NCBI GenBank assembly: GCA_050247895.1
Contig: JBFWTJ010000066.1
Span: forward strand, 1-15,614
DNA: 15,614 nt
Source: CAVPEW01 sp050247895
GTDB lineage: Bacteria; Actinomycetota; Acidimicrobiia; Acidimicrobiales; VFJN01
Direction: 5' to 3'
Both the position numbers and the translations under genes were made by a program. The notes under the pieces are model-generated. The model was not told the origin of the DNA. It saw only the letters and a program-made list of their open reading frames with translations, and ran no database searches. This document shows, piece after piece, positions 6,177 through 13,100 of the stretch (the first letter of the stretch is position 1; the number at the start of each line of letters is the position of its first letter).

Positions 6177-7001
6177 GAAGCGGGGCGGGCGCTTCTCCAT
6201 GAAGGCGCCCAGGCCCTCCCTGAACTCGGAGTGGCGGAAGCTGGCCAGCATCAGGGCGCGGGCCTCCTGCTCGGCCGCGCCCAGGCCGGCATGGGCCTGC
6301 TCGTAGACCTGGCGCTTGATGATGGCCAGCGAGCGGGGCGAGGTGCGCTCGGCCAGGGCCCGCACGTAGTCCCGGCTGCGGGCGACGACCTCCTCGGCGG
6401 GCACCGCGGCGTGCACGATGCCCAGCTCGGCCGCCTCGGTCCCCGACAGCGGCCGCGACGTCATGAGGATGTCGAGGGCCACCGCGGGGCCGACCAGGCG
6501 GGGGAGCAGCCACGAGATGCCCCACTCGGCGATGAGGCCGAGCTGCGAGAACGACGGGAGCATCTTGGCCTCGGCGGCCATGAAGCGGATGTCGCAGCAG
6601 AGCGCGATCGGGATGGCCATCCCGGCGATGGCACCGTTGATGGCGGCCACGATCGGCTTCTCGGTGGCCATCAGGTACGTGTACTCGCCGGTGAAGTCGT
6701 CCGACGCCGAGCCCAGGGAGCCCTCGCGGGCACCGGCGCGGGGATCGACCGCCACCGCCGCGCCCTGATCGGGAGCCTCGTCGCGCAGCTTGGCCAGCCG
6801 GCCCAGGTCGCCACCGGAGCTGAAGCCGCGGCCGGCGCCGGTGAGCACGATGCCCACCACGGACCGGTCGCCCTCGGCCCGGCGCACCGCGTCGCGCAGC
6901 TCGTCGGCCATGCGCGCCGTCAGGGCGTTCATCTGCTCGGGCCGGTTGAGCGTGAGGGTGGCGACCGGGTCCTCGACCTCGTAGGTGATCTCCTCGTACA
7001 T
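6150..7001 (-). CDS. Crotonase-family protein (enoyl-CoA hydratase/isomerase-like)
   Basis: A 283-residue crotonase-fold protein that should bind an acyl-CoA. It shows the LTLNRPEQMNALT opening, the oxyanion-hole strand GFSSGGDL (59-66), the second oxyanion segment INGAIAGMAIPIALCCDIRF (121-140), and WLLPRLVG with the downstream TSRPLSGTEAAELGIV helix. The two glutamates used by classical hydratases (Glu144/Glu164 in rat) are Pro131 and Phe151 by eye. Glu159 in GLIAEWG sits where PaaG-type isomerases carry their catalytic Asp. An isomerase or other crotonase reaction is therefore more likely than simple hydration. Residues 72-104 form a longer variable loop than usual. Start ATG at 7001 chosen because family homology begins there. 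It is transcribed against the mutase operon, overlapping its last stop by 4 bases, and divergently from rpiB. Confidence 0.88.
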   Translation of the reverse strand: MYEEITYEVEDPVATLTLNRPEQMNALTARMADELRDAVRRAEGDRSVVGIVLTGAGRGFSSGGDLGRLAKLRDEAPDQGAAVAVDPRAGAREGSLGSASDDFTGEYTYLMATEKPIVAAINGAIAGMAIPIALCCDIRFMAAEAKMLPSFSQLGLIAEWGISWLLPRLVGPAVALDILMTSRPLSGTEAAELGIVHAAVPAEEVVARSRDYVRALAERTSPRSLAIIKRQVYEQAHAGLGAAEQEARALMLASFRHSEFREGLGAFMEKRPPRFDRLPPAQD

Positions 7002-7032
7002 GGTGCTCAGCGTCCCACATCGGGACCGGTCG

Positions 7033-7038
7033 TAGACT
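7033..7038 (+). promoter_or_regulatory. Candidate -10 element of the rpiB promoter
   Basis: TAGACT fits the TAnnnT -10 consensus and ends 9 bases before the rpiB ATG. Transcription would start within a few bases of the start codon, as in leaderless actinobacterial mRNAs. The whole divergent gap to the crotonase gene is only 46 bases, there is no clear Shine-Dalgarno site, and no convincing -35 element is seen. Confidence 0.35.
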
Positions 7039-7047
7039 CGGCCGCGC

Positions 7048-7500
7048 ATGAAGATCGCCATCGGAGCCGACCACGCCGGGTTCGACCTCAAGGGGCACCT
7101 GGTGGCCGAGCTCGAGCGGCTCGGCCACGACGTGCTCGACCTGGGCACCCACTCCCACGAAGCCGTCGACTACCCGCCCATCTGCGCCGAGGTCGGCCGG
7201 GCCGTGGTCGACGGGCGGGTCGAGCGGGGGATCGTGCTGGGCGGCTCGGGCCAGGGCGAGCAGATCGCGGCCAACAAGGTCCACGGCGTGCGCGCCGCCC
7301 TGTGCAACGACCTCTACACCGCCCGGTTGAGCCGGCAGCACAACGACGCCAACGTGCTGGCCATGGGGGGCCGCATCGTGGCCCCCGGGCTGGCCGGCGA
7401 GATCCTCGAGCTGTGGCTCTCCACCGACTTCGAGGGGGGCCGGCACGCCCGCCGGGTGCACCAGATCACCGACATCGAGACCGCCCAGGATGGGGAGTAG
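7048..7500 (+). CDS. rpiB: Ribose-5-phosphate isomerase B
   Basis: Interconverts ribulose-5-phosphate and ribose-5-phosphate in the non-oxidative pentose phosphate pathway. The 150-residue length is normal. Seen: MKIAIGADHAGFDLK with the phosphate-binding Asp8-His9, then GGSGQGEQIAANKV (65-78), and SRQHNDANVLAMGGR (95-109) with catalytic-region His98. This is the actinobacterial form: the active-site Cys of E. coli RpiB is replaced by Ser67, and Glu71 sits where the Mycobacterium tuberculosis enzyme uses Glu75 as base. It is separated from glyA by 3 bases and supplies pentose phosphates beside a serine/glycine and cell-envelope gene set, so the linkage looks like ordinary housekeeping clustering. 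Confidence 0.95.
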   Translation: MKIAIGADHAGFDLKGHLVAELERLGHDVLDLGTHSHEAVDYPPICAEVGRAVVDGRVERGIVLGGSGQGEQIAANKVHGVRAALCNDLYTARLSRQHNDANVLAMGGRIVAPGLAGEILELWLSTDFEGGRHARRVHQITDIETAQDGE

Positions 7501-7503
7501 CTG

Positions 7504-8757
7504 ATGCCCTGGCCCACGAGCCCCGACGACGAGCTGTTCGCCCTGATCGACCGCGAGGTCGAGCGGCAGAACACCACCCTGCAGCTCATCGCCAGCGAGA
7601 ACTTCACCTCGCCCGCGGTGCTGCGGGCCACCGGCTCGGTGCTGACCAACAAGTACAGCGAGGGCTACCCCTCCAAGCGCTACTACGGCGGCAACGAGGT
7701 CATCGACGAGGTCGAGGAGCTGGCCCGGACCCGGGCCTGCGAGCTCTTCGGCGCCGAGCACGCCAACGTCCAGCCCCACGCCGGCGCCAACGCCAACATG
7801 GCCGTCTACCTGGCGCTGCTCGACCCGGGCGACACGGTGCTGGGCCTGCGCCTGGACCAGGGCGGCCACCTCACCCACGGCTCGCCGGTCAACGCCAGCG
7901 GCAAGCTCTACCGGTTCGTGTCCTACGGGGTGACGCCCAGCGACGAGCGCATCGACATGGACCAGGTCCGCGACGCGGCCCGGGCGCACCGGCCCAAGAT
8001 CATCGTCGCCGGCGCCACCGCCTACCCCCGGATCATCGACCCCCGGCCGTTCCGGGAGATCGCCGACGAGGTCGGGGCCCTGTTCATGTTCGACGCCGCG
8101 CACATCGCGGGGCTCATCGCCGGGGGCGTGCACCCCAACCCCCTCGAGCACGGCGCCGACATCATGACCCTGACCACCCACAAGACCCTCCGGGGTCCGC
8201 GCGCCGGGACGATCCTGTGCCGGGCCGGGCTGGCCGAGGCCATCGACAAGGCGGTGTTCCCCGGGCTCCAGGGCGGTCCGCTCGACCACGTCACCGCGGC
8301 CAAGGCCGTGGCGTTCCGCGAGGCCATGACGCCCGAGTTCAAGGACTACGCGGCCCAGGTGGTGCGCAACGCCGCGGCGCTGGCCGAGGGGTTGGCCGCG
8401 CACGGCCTGCGCCTGGTCTCGGGCGGGACCGACAACCACCTGATGCTGGTCGACCTGCGCTCGTTCGACCCCGAGCTGTCGGGCAAGAAGGCCCGGCTGG
8501 CCCTGGACCGGGCCGGGATCAGCCTCAACGAGAACACCGTGCCCGACGACCCCCGCCCGCCCTACATCACCTCGGGCCTGCGCATCGGCTCGCCGGCCAC
8601 CACGACCCAGGGCATGGGCGAGGCCGAGATGGCCACGGTGGCCAACCTCATCCACCGGGTGCTGGTCGGCCGCGAGGACCAGGGGGAGGTCCTCGCCGTG
8701 CGCGACGAGGTGCAGGCGCTCTGCTCCAAGTTCGCGCCCTACCCGACCGGCGACTGA
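7504..8757 (+). CDS. glyA: Serine hydroxymethyltransferase
   Basis: PLP enzyme converting serine and tetrahydrofolate to glycine and 5,10-methylene-tetrahydrofolate, the main source of one-carbon units. 417 residues, full length. Motifs: LIASENFTSPAVL (28-40), NKYSEGYPSKRYYGG (49-63), NVQPHAGANANMAVY (88-102), FDAAHIAGLIAGG (196-208) with the PLP-interacting Asp197 and His200, and TTHKTLRGPR (224-233) in which Lys227 forms the PLP Schiff base. GGGGAG at the end of rpiB lies 6 bases before ATG 7504. No glycine riboswitch or other leader can fit, since the gap to rpiB is only 3 bases. wecA-like gene follows after 14 bases. Confidence 0.97.
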   Translation: MPWPTSPDDELFALIDREVERQNTTLQLIASENFTSPAVLRATGSVLTNKYSEGYPSKRYYGGNEVIDEVEELARTRACELFGAEHANVQPHAGANANMAVYLALLDPGDTVLGLRLDQGGHLTHGSPVNASGKLYRFVSYGVTPSDERIDMDQVRDAARAHRPKIIVAGATAYPRIIDPRPFREIADEVGALFMFDAAHIAGLIAGGVHPNPLEHGADIMTLTTHKTLRGPRAGTILCRAGLAEAIDKAVFPGLQGGPLDHVTAAKAVAFREAMTPEFKDYAAQVVRNAAALAEGLAAHGLRLVSGGTDNHLMLVDLRSFDPELSGKKARLALDRAGISLNENTVPDDPRPPYITSGLRIGSPATTTQGMGEAEMATVANLIHRVLVGREDQGEVLAVRDEVQALCSKFAPYPTGD

Positions 8758-8771
8758 GACCCGGGCCGCGG

Positions 8772-9875
8772 GTGCGCTACCTGGTCGTCATCGGCGCCGC
8801 CGCGCTCGTGACGCTCGTCACCACGCCGTTCTTCCGCTGGCTGTCGTTCCGCATCGACGCGGTGGTCCGGCCCGACGAGCGCCGCGTGCACACGGTGCCG
8901 ACCCCGGTGCTGGGCGGGGCGGCCATCGTGGCCGGGTGGCTGGCCGGCATGGCGGTGGCGTGGCGCCTCGAGGAGTTCGCCCCGGTCTTCGCCTCGACCA
9001 CGGTCCCCCTCGGGGTGGTGCTCGGCGCGCTGACGATGTTCGCGGTGGGCCAGATCGACGACCTCAAGGACGTGTCGGCCCCGGCCAAGACCGCGGGCAC
9101 GGTCCTGGCCGGGTCGGTCATCTCTCTGGCCGGGGTCAGCATCCTGTTCTTCCGCATCCCCTTCGCCGGCCTGGTCTCGCTCTCGCCCGACCTCTCGGCG
9201 CTGGTCACGGTCCTGTGGGTGCTGGGCATGACCCAGGCGGTGAACCTGATCGACGGCCTCGACGGCCTCGCCGCGGGGATCGTCGCCATCGCCTCCGGCG
9301 CCTTCCTGCTCTACGCGGTGCAGCTCAACGACGAGGGCATCGTGGGCCGGGACAACCCCGGCGCGGTCATCGCCGCCGCGGTGGTCGGCGCCTGCGTGGG
9401 CTTCCTGCCCCACAACTTCCACCCGGCCAAGATCTTCATGGGCGACGCCGGCGCGCTCACGCTGGGCCTGCTCATGGCGGCGGCCACGATCTCGGTCGGC
9501 GGCAACACCGACGCGCCGTTCTCGGGCCAGACGTTCTTCTTCTTCGCCCCGCTGTTCATCCCCCTGGTCATCCTGGGCGTGCCCATCCTCGACACCGCGT
9601 TCGCCATCCTGCGCCGGGCCCGCCGGGGCGGGGGCGTGGCCACCGCGGACAAGGACCACCTCCACCACCGGCTCATGCGCCTGGGGCACGGCCAGCGGCG
9701 CTCGGTGCTCATCCTGTGGGCCTGGACGGCCCTGCTGTCCGCCGTGGTGCTCTACCCGACCTACACCGGCAAGGGCGACCTCTACGTCCCCGCGGCCATC
9801 GCCGGGCTGGCCCTGTTCCTCTACACGATCTTCAGCCCGGGCCTGCGCTCGCGCCGGGACCCGACACTTCGCTGA
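8772..9875 (+). CDS. wecA: WecA/TagO-like undecaprenyl-phosphate sugar-1-phosphate transferase
   Basis: Polytopic membrane enzyme of the MraY/WecA family, 367 residues. It moves a sugar-1-phosphate, probably GlcNAc-1-phosphate, from a UDP-sugar to a polyprenyl phosphate, starting cell-wall glycopolymer or arabinogalactan-linker synthesis. Motifs: RPDERRVHTVPTPVLGG (33-49), catalytic DDLKD (96-100), NLIDGLDGLAAG (158-169), FMGDAGA (222-228) and DKDHLHHRL (293-301), the last being the WecA rather than MraY signature. About ten hydrophobic helices. GTG 8772 is chosen because family homology starts immediately after it; no good Shine-Dalgarno site is seen, and ACCCG/CGGGT (8759-8773) can form a small hairpin over the start codon. 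In mycobacteria the homologue (Rv1302) likewise sits just before the atp operon. Confidence 0.93.
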   Translation: MRYLVVIGAAALVTLVTTPFFRWLSFRIDAVVRPDERRVHTVPTPVLGGAAIVAGWLAGMAVAWRLEEFAPVFASTTVPLGVVLGALTMFAVGQIDDLKDVSAPAKTAGTVLAGSVISLAGVSILFFRIPFAGLVSLSPDLSALVTVLWVLGMTQAVNLIDGLDGLAAGIVAIASGAFLLYAVQLNDEGIVGRDNPGAVIAAAVVGACVGFLPHNFHPAKIFMGDAGALTLGLLMAAATISVGGNTDAPFSGQTFFFFAPLFIPLVILGVPILDTAFAILRRARRGGGVATADKDHLHHRLMRLGHGQRRSVLILWAWTALLSAVVLYPTYTGKGDLYVPAAIAGLALFLYTIFSPGLRSRRDPTLR

Positions 9876-10027
9876 CATCCAGGTCGCGACGAGGAGAACT
9901 CCGGGTCGCGGCTCAGCTAACCTCCGCCGTCGCATCGCAGCGGTCCCGATTTGCCGCTGTTCCGAGCGCCTCCCTAGATTGCGCAAAGATTCACAAGGCC
10001 GTTGCGAAAGCGGCCCCGGCCCGTGGG
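9876..10027 (+). promoter_or_regulatory. Non-coding leader of the ATP synthase operon
   Basis: This stretch holds no gene I can support and is visibly less GC-rich in its last third than flanking coding sequence. The frame of the next gene stays open across most of it, but the translation looks unlike any AtpZ N-terminus, so I treat it as leader. It carries the promoter at 9951-9980. Confidence 0.5.
9951..9980 (+). promoter_or_regulatory. Sigma70-like promoter for the atp operon
   Basis: TTGCCG (9951-9956) and TAGATT (9975-9980) are separated by 18 bases and each matches 4 of 6 consensus positions. Transcription would start near 9987, leaving about 40 bases of leader before ATG 10028. It stands in the only sizeable gap of the right half of the window, which supports its role. 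Confidence 0.5.
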
Positions 10028-10309
10028 ATGAAGGTTGTGTTCGACGCCCGAGCCAAGCGTGAGCTGCACCGGGGTTACGGCGACAGCATGGGACGCGGCT
10101 TCGAGCTCGTCCTGTCCATCGTGTTCATGGGCGGCCTCGGCTGGCTGCTCGACCGCTGGCTCGGCACCGACCCCTTCCTGACCATCGGCCTGGCCGTGCT
10201 CGGGGTGGCCGGCGTGACGGCCAAGCTCTGGATCGGCTACGACCGCGAGATGCGGGCGCACGACGAGGGCCAGCCCTGGGCCCGACCGACCACGGGCGGC
10301 CCGGCGTGA
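10028..10309 (+). CDS. AtpZ/AtpI-like small membrane protein of the ATP synthase operon
   Basis: A 93-residue protein with two hydrophobic helices (about 25-41 and 51-69) and the AtpZ-type pattern GLGWLLDRWLGTDPFLTIGLAVLG at 36-59. Such proteins lead many atp operons and are linked to F0 assembly, c-ring formation or Mg2+/Ca2+ transport; they are not part of the finished enzyme. The charged N-terminus (KVVFDARAKRELHRG) is cytoplasmic. Start ATG 10028 is preferred; GTG 10037 and ATG 10088 are in-frame alternatives, and no strong Shine-Dalgarno site marks any of them. Its TGA overlaps the next GTG start by 4 bases. Confidence 0.75.
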   Translation: MKVVFDARAKRELHRGYGDSMGRGFELVLSIVFMGGLGWLLDRWLGTDPFLTIGLAVLGVAGVTAKLWIGYDREMRAHDEGQPWARPTTGGPA

Positions 10310-10752
10310 GCGTGGCGGTACCGGTCGAGCTGGCCGTGGCCCCCGAACCCCTGGTGGCGCGCGACATCGCCCGCCGGGCGCTGCCCTTCGTCCCCGTCCT
10401 GGTCCTGGCCGGCCTGCTCGGCTGGGGCCCCGCCGGCGCGGCCTCGGTCGGCTACGCCGTGGCCATCGTGGTGGCCAACCTGCTCCTGGCCGCCTGGATG
10501 CTGGCCACCGCGGCCCGCATCTCCTACGGCCTGCTCATGGCCGCAGCCCTCTTCGGCTTCCTGCTCCGCCTCGGCCTGGTGTCGGTCGCGGTGCTCGCGG
10601 TGCGGGACGCCGGTTGGGTCGAGCCCGTCCCCCTGGGCCTCGCCCTGGTCGTCACCCACCTCGGCCTGCTCCTGTGGGAGATGCGGTTCGTGTCGATCAG
10701 CCTGGCCCACCCCGATCTGAAGCCCACACCGAAGGAGACGACGCCCCGGTGA
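10306..10752 (+). CDS. atpI: ATP synthase protein I (AtpI)
   Basis: A 148-residue membrane protein with about four hydrophobic helices: residues 26-44, 46-67, 73-100 and 106-124 approximately. Pattern and place directly before atpB match AtpI (ATP-synt_I), an assembly factor helping to form the c-ring rather than a structural subunit. Sequence conservation in this family is low, so the call rests on topology, length and position. The GTG start overlaps the preceding stop by 4 bases and its own TGA overlaps the atpB GTG by 3. Together with the preceding AtpZ-like gene it makes a two-gene assembly module ahead of F0. Confidence 0.75.
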   Translation: MSVAVPVELAVAPEPLVARDIARRALPFVPVLVLAGLLGWGPAGAASVGYAVAIVVANLLLAAWMLATAARISYGLLMAAALFGFLLRLGLVSVAVLAVRDAGWVEPVPLGLALVVTHLGLLLWEMRFVSISLAHPDLKPTPKETTPR

Positions 10753-11507
10753 TCCTCGGCCTCGAGTTCCCGCCCCTCAGCCACATCGTCAACTGGCCCG
10801 AGTTCGTCGGCGACGACGTCTGGGGGATCAACAAGGTCGTCCTCGTCTACTTCTTCGCCGTGGTGCTGACCATCCTGGTCTTCCGGCTCGGGAGCCGTCA
10901 GGAGCTCGTGCCCACGGGCATGCAGAACGTGGCCGAGTCGGCGGTGGAGTTCATCGAGAAGGGCATCGTGCTCGAGACGATGGGGCCCAAGGGCCTGAAG
11001 TACACGCCGTTGCTCATCTCGTTCTTCTTCTTCATCCTGTTCACCAACATCTTCGAGATCATCCCGGTGATCCAGATGCCGGCGAGCGCCCGCATCGCCC
11101 TGCCGATGTTCCTGGCCTTGCTGGCCTACGTCGTGTACCACGGCTCGGGCTTCAAGGAGCACGGACCGGGCTACATCAAGCACGCCCTGGTCCCGCCGGG
11201 CGTGCCGATCGCGCTGCTGATCCTGGTGATCCCCATCGAGTTCATCTCGAAGTTCCTGGTCCAGCCCTTCTCCCACATGGTCCGTCTCTTCGCCAACCTG
11301 CTGGCGGGCCACATCCTGCTCGTCACCTTCGCCGTGCTCTCGGCCGGGCTCTTCACGGCCAAGTGGTACGCGGTCTTCCTCCCGCTCCCCGCAGCCGGCG
11401 TGATCATGTTCACCGCCTTCGAGCTGCTGGTGAGCTTCCTGCAGGCCTACGTGTTCACCCTGCTCGCCGGCGTCTACATCGGCTCGGCGATCAGCCACGA
11501 GCACTGA
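10749..11507 (+). CDS. atpB: F0F1 ATP synthase subunit a
   Basis: The F0 stator subunit that forms the proton half-channels against the c-ring, a 252-residue integral membrane protein. The key helix reads IEFISKFLVQPFSHMVRLFANLLAGH (163-188) with Arg179, equivalent to the essential E. coli Arg210; His188 is where E. coli has Glu219. The last helix FELLVSFLQAYVFTLLAGVYIG contains Gln232, equivalent to E. coli Gln252. GTG 10749 is the start: it gives the normal N-terminus, overlaps the atpI stop, and has AAGGAG (10732-10737) 11 bases before it. Followed by a 55-base gap to atpE. Confidence 0.95.
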   Translation: MILGLEFPPLSHIVNWPEFVGDDVWGINKVVLVYFFAVVLTILVFRLGSRQELVPTGMQNVAESAVEFIEKGIVLETMGPKGLKYTPLLISFFFFILFTNIFEIIPVIQMPASARIALPMFLALLAYVVYHGSGFKEHGPGYIKHALVPPGVPIALLILVIPIEFISKFLVQPFSHMVRLFANLLAGHILLVTFAVLSAGLFTAKWYAVFLPLPAAGVIMFTAFELLVSFLQAYVFTLLAGVYIGSAISHEH

Positions 11508-11562
11508 CCCACCGTTCCCACGACCCTTCTCCACCCAGAGAACCCAGAAAGGCACTGACACC

Positions 11563-11817
11563 ATGAGCCTCTCCGTGTTGGCCCAGGAGGCCGCCTCCGG
11601 CGGCATCGACAACACCGGCCTCGCCGCGCTGACCTACGGCCTGGGCGCCATCGGCCCGGGCATCGGCATCGGCTACCTGGTCGGCCAGTCCGTCCAGGCC
11701 ATGGCCCGCCAGCCCGAGGCGGCCGGCATGGTCCGCACGACCATGTTCCTCGGCATCGCCTTCGTCGAGGCCCTGGCCCTCATCGGCTTCGTCGTCTTCT
11801 TCCTCGGCCAGGGTTGA
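11563..11817 (+). CDS. atpE: F0F1 ATP synthase subunit c
   Basis: The 84-residue c-ring proteolipid with two helices (about 17-43 and 57-81) joined by the polar loop ARQPEA. The ion-binding carboxylate is Glu69 in IAFVEALALIG. The Ser/Thr that follows the glutamate in Na+-binding c subunits is Ala here, so the enzyme is proton-coupled. The glycine-rich first helix (GLGAIGPGIGIGYLVG) is typical. The N-terminal 15 residues are longer than in E. coli, a common actinobacterial trait. AGAAAGG (11546-11552) lies 10 bases before the ATG; the 55-base spacer and this site fit the high translation that c subunits need. Confidence 0.96.
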   Translation: MSLSVLAQEAASGGIDNTGLAALTYGLGAIGPGIGIGYLVGQSVQAMARQPEAAGMVRTTMFLGIAFVEALALIGFVVFFLGQG

Positions 11818-11819
11818 GC

Positions 11820-11823
11820 GAGG
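11820..11823 (+). promoter_or_regulatory. Ribosome binding site deciding the atpF start
   Basis: GAGG lies 5 bases before GTG 11829. The in-frame TTG at 11814, which overlaps the atpE stop, has no Shine-Dalgarno element. GTG 11829 also produces a proper signal-peptide n-region (MRITR). Confidence 0.45.
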
Positions 11824-11828
11824 CTCCC

Positions 11829-12509
11829 GTGCGCATCACGCGACCCCTGCTGGCCGCGCTGCTCGCCCTTCTGGTCGTCGTCGGCTTCGCGCCCCACGCC
11901 TCCGCCCAGGAGGAGGACGAGACGACGACCGAGGCCGAGATCGGCCACGCCGAGCACCTCTGCATCGAGACCCTCGAGGGCGGCGGTGCGATCGACGACT
12001 GCCAGGAAGCCCCGAACCCGCTGCTCCCCGAGGTCAACGAGATCATCTGGGGCGCCATCGGCTTCTTCGTCGTCTTCTTCTTCGTCTGGAAGATGGGCTA
12101 CCCGGCCATCAAGAAGGGCCTCGACGCCCGGACCGAGCGCATCCGCGCCGACGTCCAGGCCGCCGAGTCCCAGCGGGCCGAGGCCGACCAGCTCCTGACC
12201 GACTACCGGGCCCAGCTCGCCGACGCCCGCTCCGAGGCGTCGCGGATCATCGAGGAGGCCCGCCAGGTGGGCGAGTCGATGCGCCGCGACCAGGAGGCCC
12301 GCCTCCAGACCGAGCTGGCCGAGATGCGCAGCCGGGCCGCGGCCGACATCGAGGTGGCCAAGGGCCAGGCGATCTCCGACCTGCGGGGCGAGGTGGCCAA
12401 GCTCGCCGTGGGCGCGGCCGAGGTCGTCGTCCAGAAGAACCTCGACCAGGCCACCCAGGTCCAGCTGATCGAGAACTACATCAACCAGGTGGCCCAGCAG
12501 CGCTCGTGA
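11829..12509 (+). CDS. atpF: F0F1 ATP synthase subunit b with N-terminal signal peptide
   Basis: Peripheral stalk subunit linking F0 to F1 through delta; 226 residues. Membrane anchor at about 72-88 (IIWGAIGFFVVFFFVWK) and then a long, charged, alanine-rich coiled coil (95-215) ending with a delta-binding region. Unlike the usual b subunit, the anchor is preceded by a predicted Sec signal: MRITR, a hydrophobic core, and APHASA before QEEDETTT, suggesting cleavage after residue 26. Between signal and anchor lies an acidic segment with Cys45 and Cys58, which would face outside and could form a disulfide. The outside N-terminus agrees with normal b topology. TTG 11814 is an alternative start adding five residues. 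Identity as subunit b is firm by position and stalk sequence; processing of the N-terminus is predicted only. Confidence 0.92.
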   Translation: MRITRPLLAALLALLVVVGFAPHASAQEEDETTTEAEIGHAEHLCIETLEGGGAIDDCQEAPNPLLPEVNEIIWGAIGFFVVFFFVWKMGYPAIKKGLDARTERIRADVQAAESQRAEADQLLTDYRAQLADARSEASRIIEEARQVGESMRRDQEARLQTELAEMRSRAAADIEVAKGQAISDLRGEVAKLAVGAAEVVVQKNLDQATQVQLIENYINQVAQQRS

Positions 12510-12549
12510 GCGGCTGGCGCCCATCCACCCCGACGGAGAGAGGCTTCTG

Positions 12550-13077
12550 ATGGCCGACGAGCGGACCCACGCCTACGCCAGCGCCCTGTTCGGCGTCGCC
12601 CGGGCCGAGGGCAGCATCGCCACGGTCGAGGACGAGCTGTTCCGCTTCTCGCGGACCCTGCAGGGGTCCGACGAGCTGCGCACGGCCCTGACCGACGCGG
12701 CGCTGCCGGTGTCCCGGCGCCAGCAGATCGTCGAGGACCTCCTCGGCGGCAAGGCCAACCCCCTGACGGTGAGCCTGGTGTCGCTGGTCATCGGCTCGGG
12801 TCGCTCCCGCGACCTGCCGGCGATCATCGACGAGCTGGTCCGGCTGAGCGCGAGCGAGGCCAACAAGGAGGTGGCCGAGGTCCGCACCGCGGTCGAGCTC
12901 ACCGCCGACCAGAAGGCCCGGCTGGCCGAGGCCCTGGCCACCGCCACCGGCAAGCAGGTCGAGGTCAAGGTCGTCGTCGACCCCACGGTGCTCGGCGGGG
13001 TCGTCGCCCAGATCGGCGACACCGTCATCGACGGCACGGTCCGCACCCGCATCGAGCAGCTGAAGTCCGCGTTCTAG
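12550..13077 (+). CDS. atpH: F0F1 ATP synthase subunit delta (OSCP)
   Basis: Connects the b-stalk to the top of the alpha/beta hexamer. The protein is 175 residues, a normal stand-alone delta. N-terminal domain begins RTHAYASALFGVAR with six helices; the C-terminal hallmark is VDPTVLGGVVAQIGDTVIDG followed by TVRTRIEQL. It is not fused to subunit b, unlike the mycobacterial b-delta fusion. AGAGG (12539-12543) lies 6 bases before ATG 12550. Gaps to atpF and atpA are 40 and 23 bases. Confidence 0.96.
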   Translation: MADERTHAYASALFGVARAEGSIATVEDELFRFSRTLQGSDELRTALTDAALPVSRRQQIVEDLLGGKANPLTVSLVSLVIGSGRSRDLPAIIDELVRLSASEANKEVAEVRTAVELTADQKARLAEALATATGKQVEVKVVVDPTVLGGVVAQIGDTVIDGTVRTRIEQLKSAF

Positions 13078-13100
13078 GAGCGAGAGAAGGCACGACCCAG

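Noticed and set aside
5176..8655. Minus-strand open frame of 1159 codons
   Set aside because: It lies opposite the LLM oxidoreductase, rpiB and most of glyA and crosses the crotonase gene out of frame. Its translation is a Gly/Val/His/Arg-rich string without domain features, typical of GC-rich antisense frames.
8759..8773. Rho-independent terminator between glyA and wecA
   Set aside because: The ACCCG/CGGGT hairpin is only 5 bp, has no T-run and overlaps the wecA start codon; it is at most a weak translation-affecting structure.
6231..9875. Plus-strand open frame of 1214 codons ending with the wecA gene
   Set aside because: Only the part from GTG 8772 has family sequence. The upstream part runs antisense to the crotonase and out of frame through rpiB and glyA.
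9883..9914. Repeated GGTCGCG words near 9882 and 9905 as an operator
   Set aside because: Two short GC-rich words in a GC-rich genome are expected by chance, and there is no symmetry or third copy.
11508..11562. Small gene or RNA between atpB and atpE
   Set aside because: Only 55 bases, without a start-stop pair of interest or a clear stem-loop; it reads as a leader for atpE.
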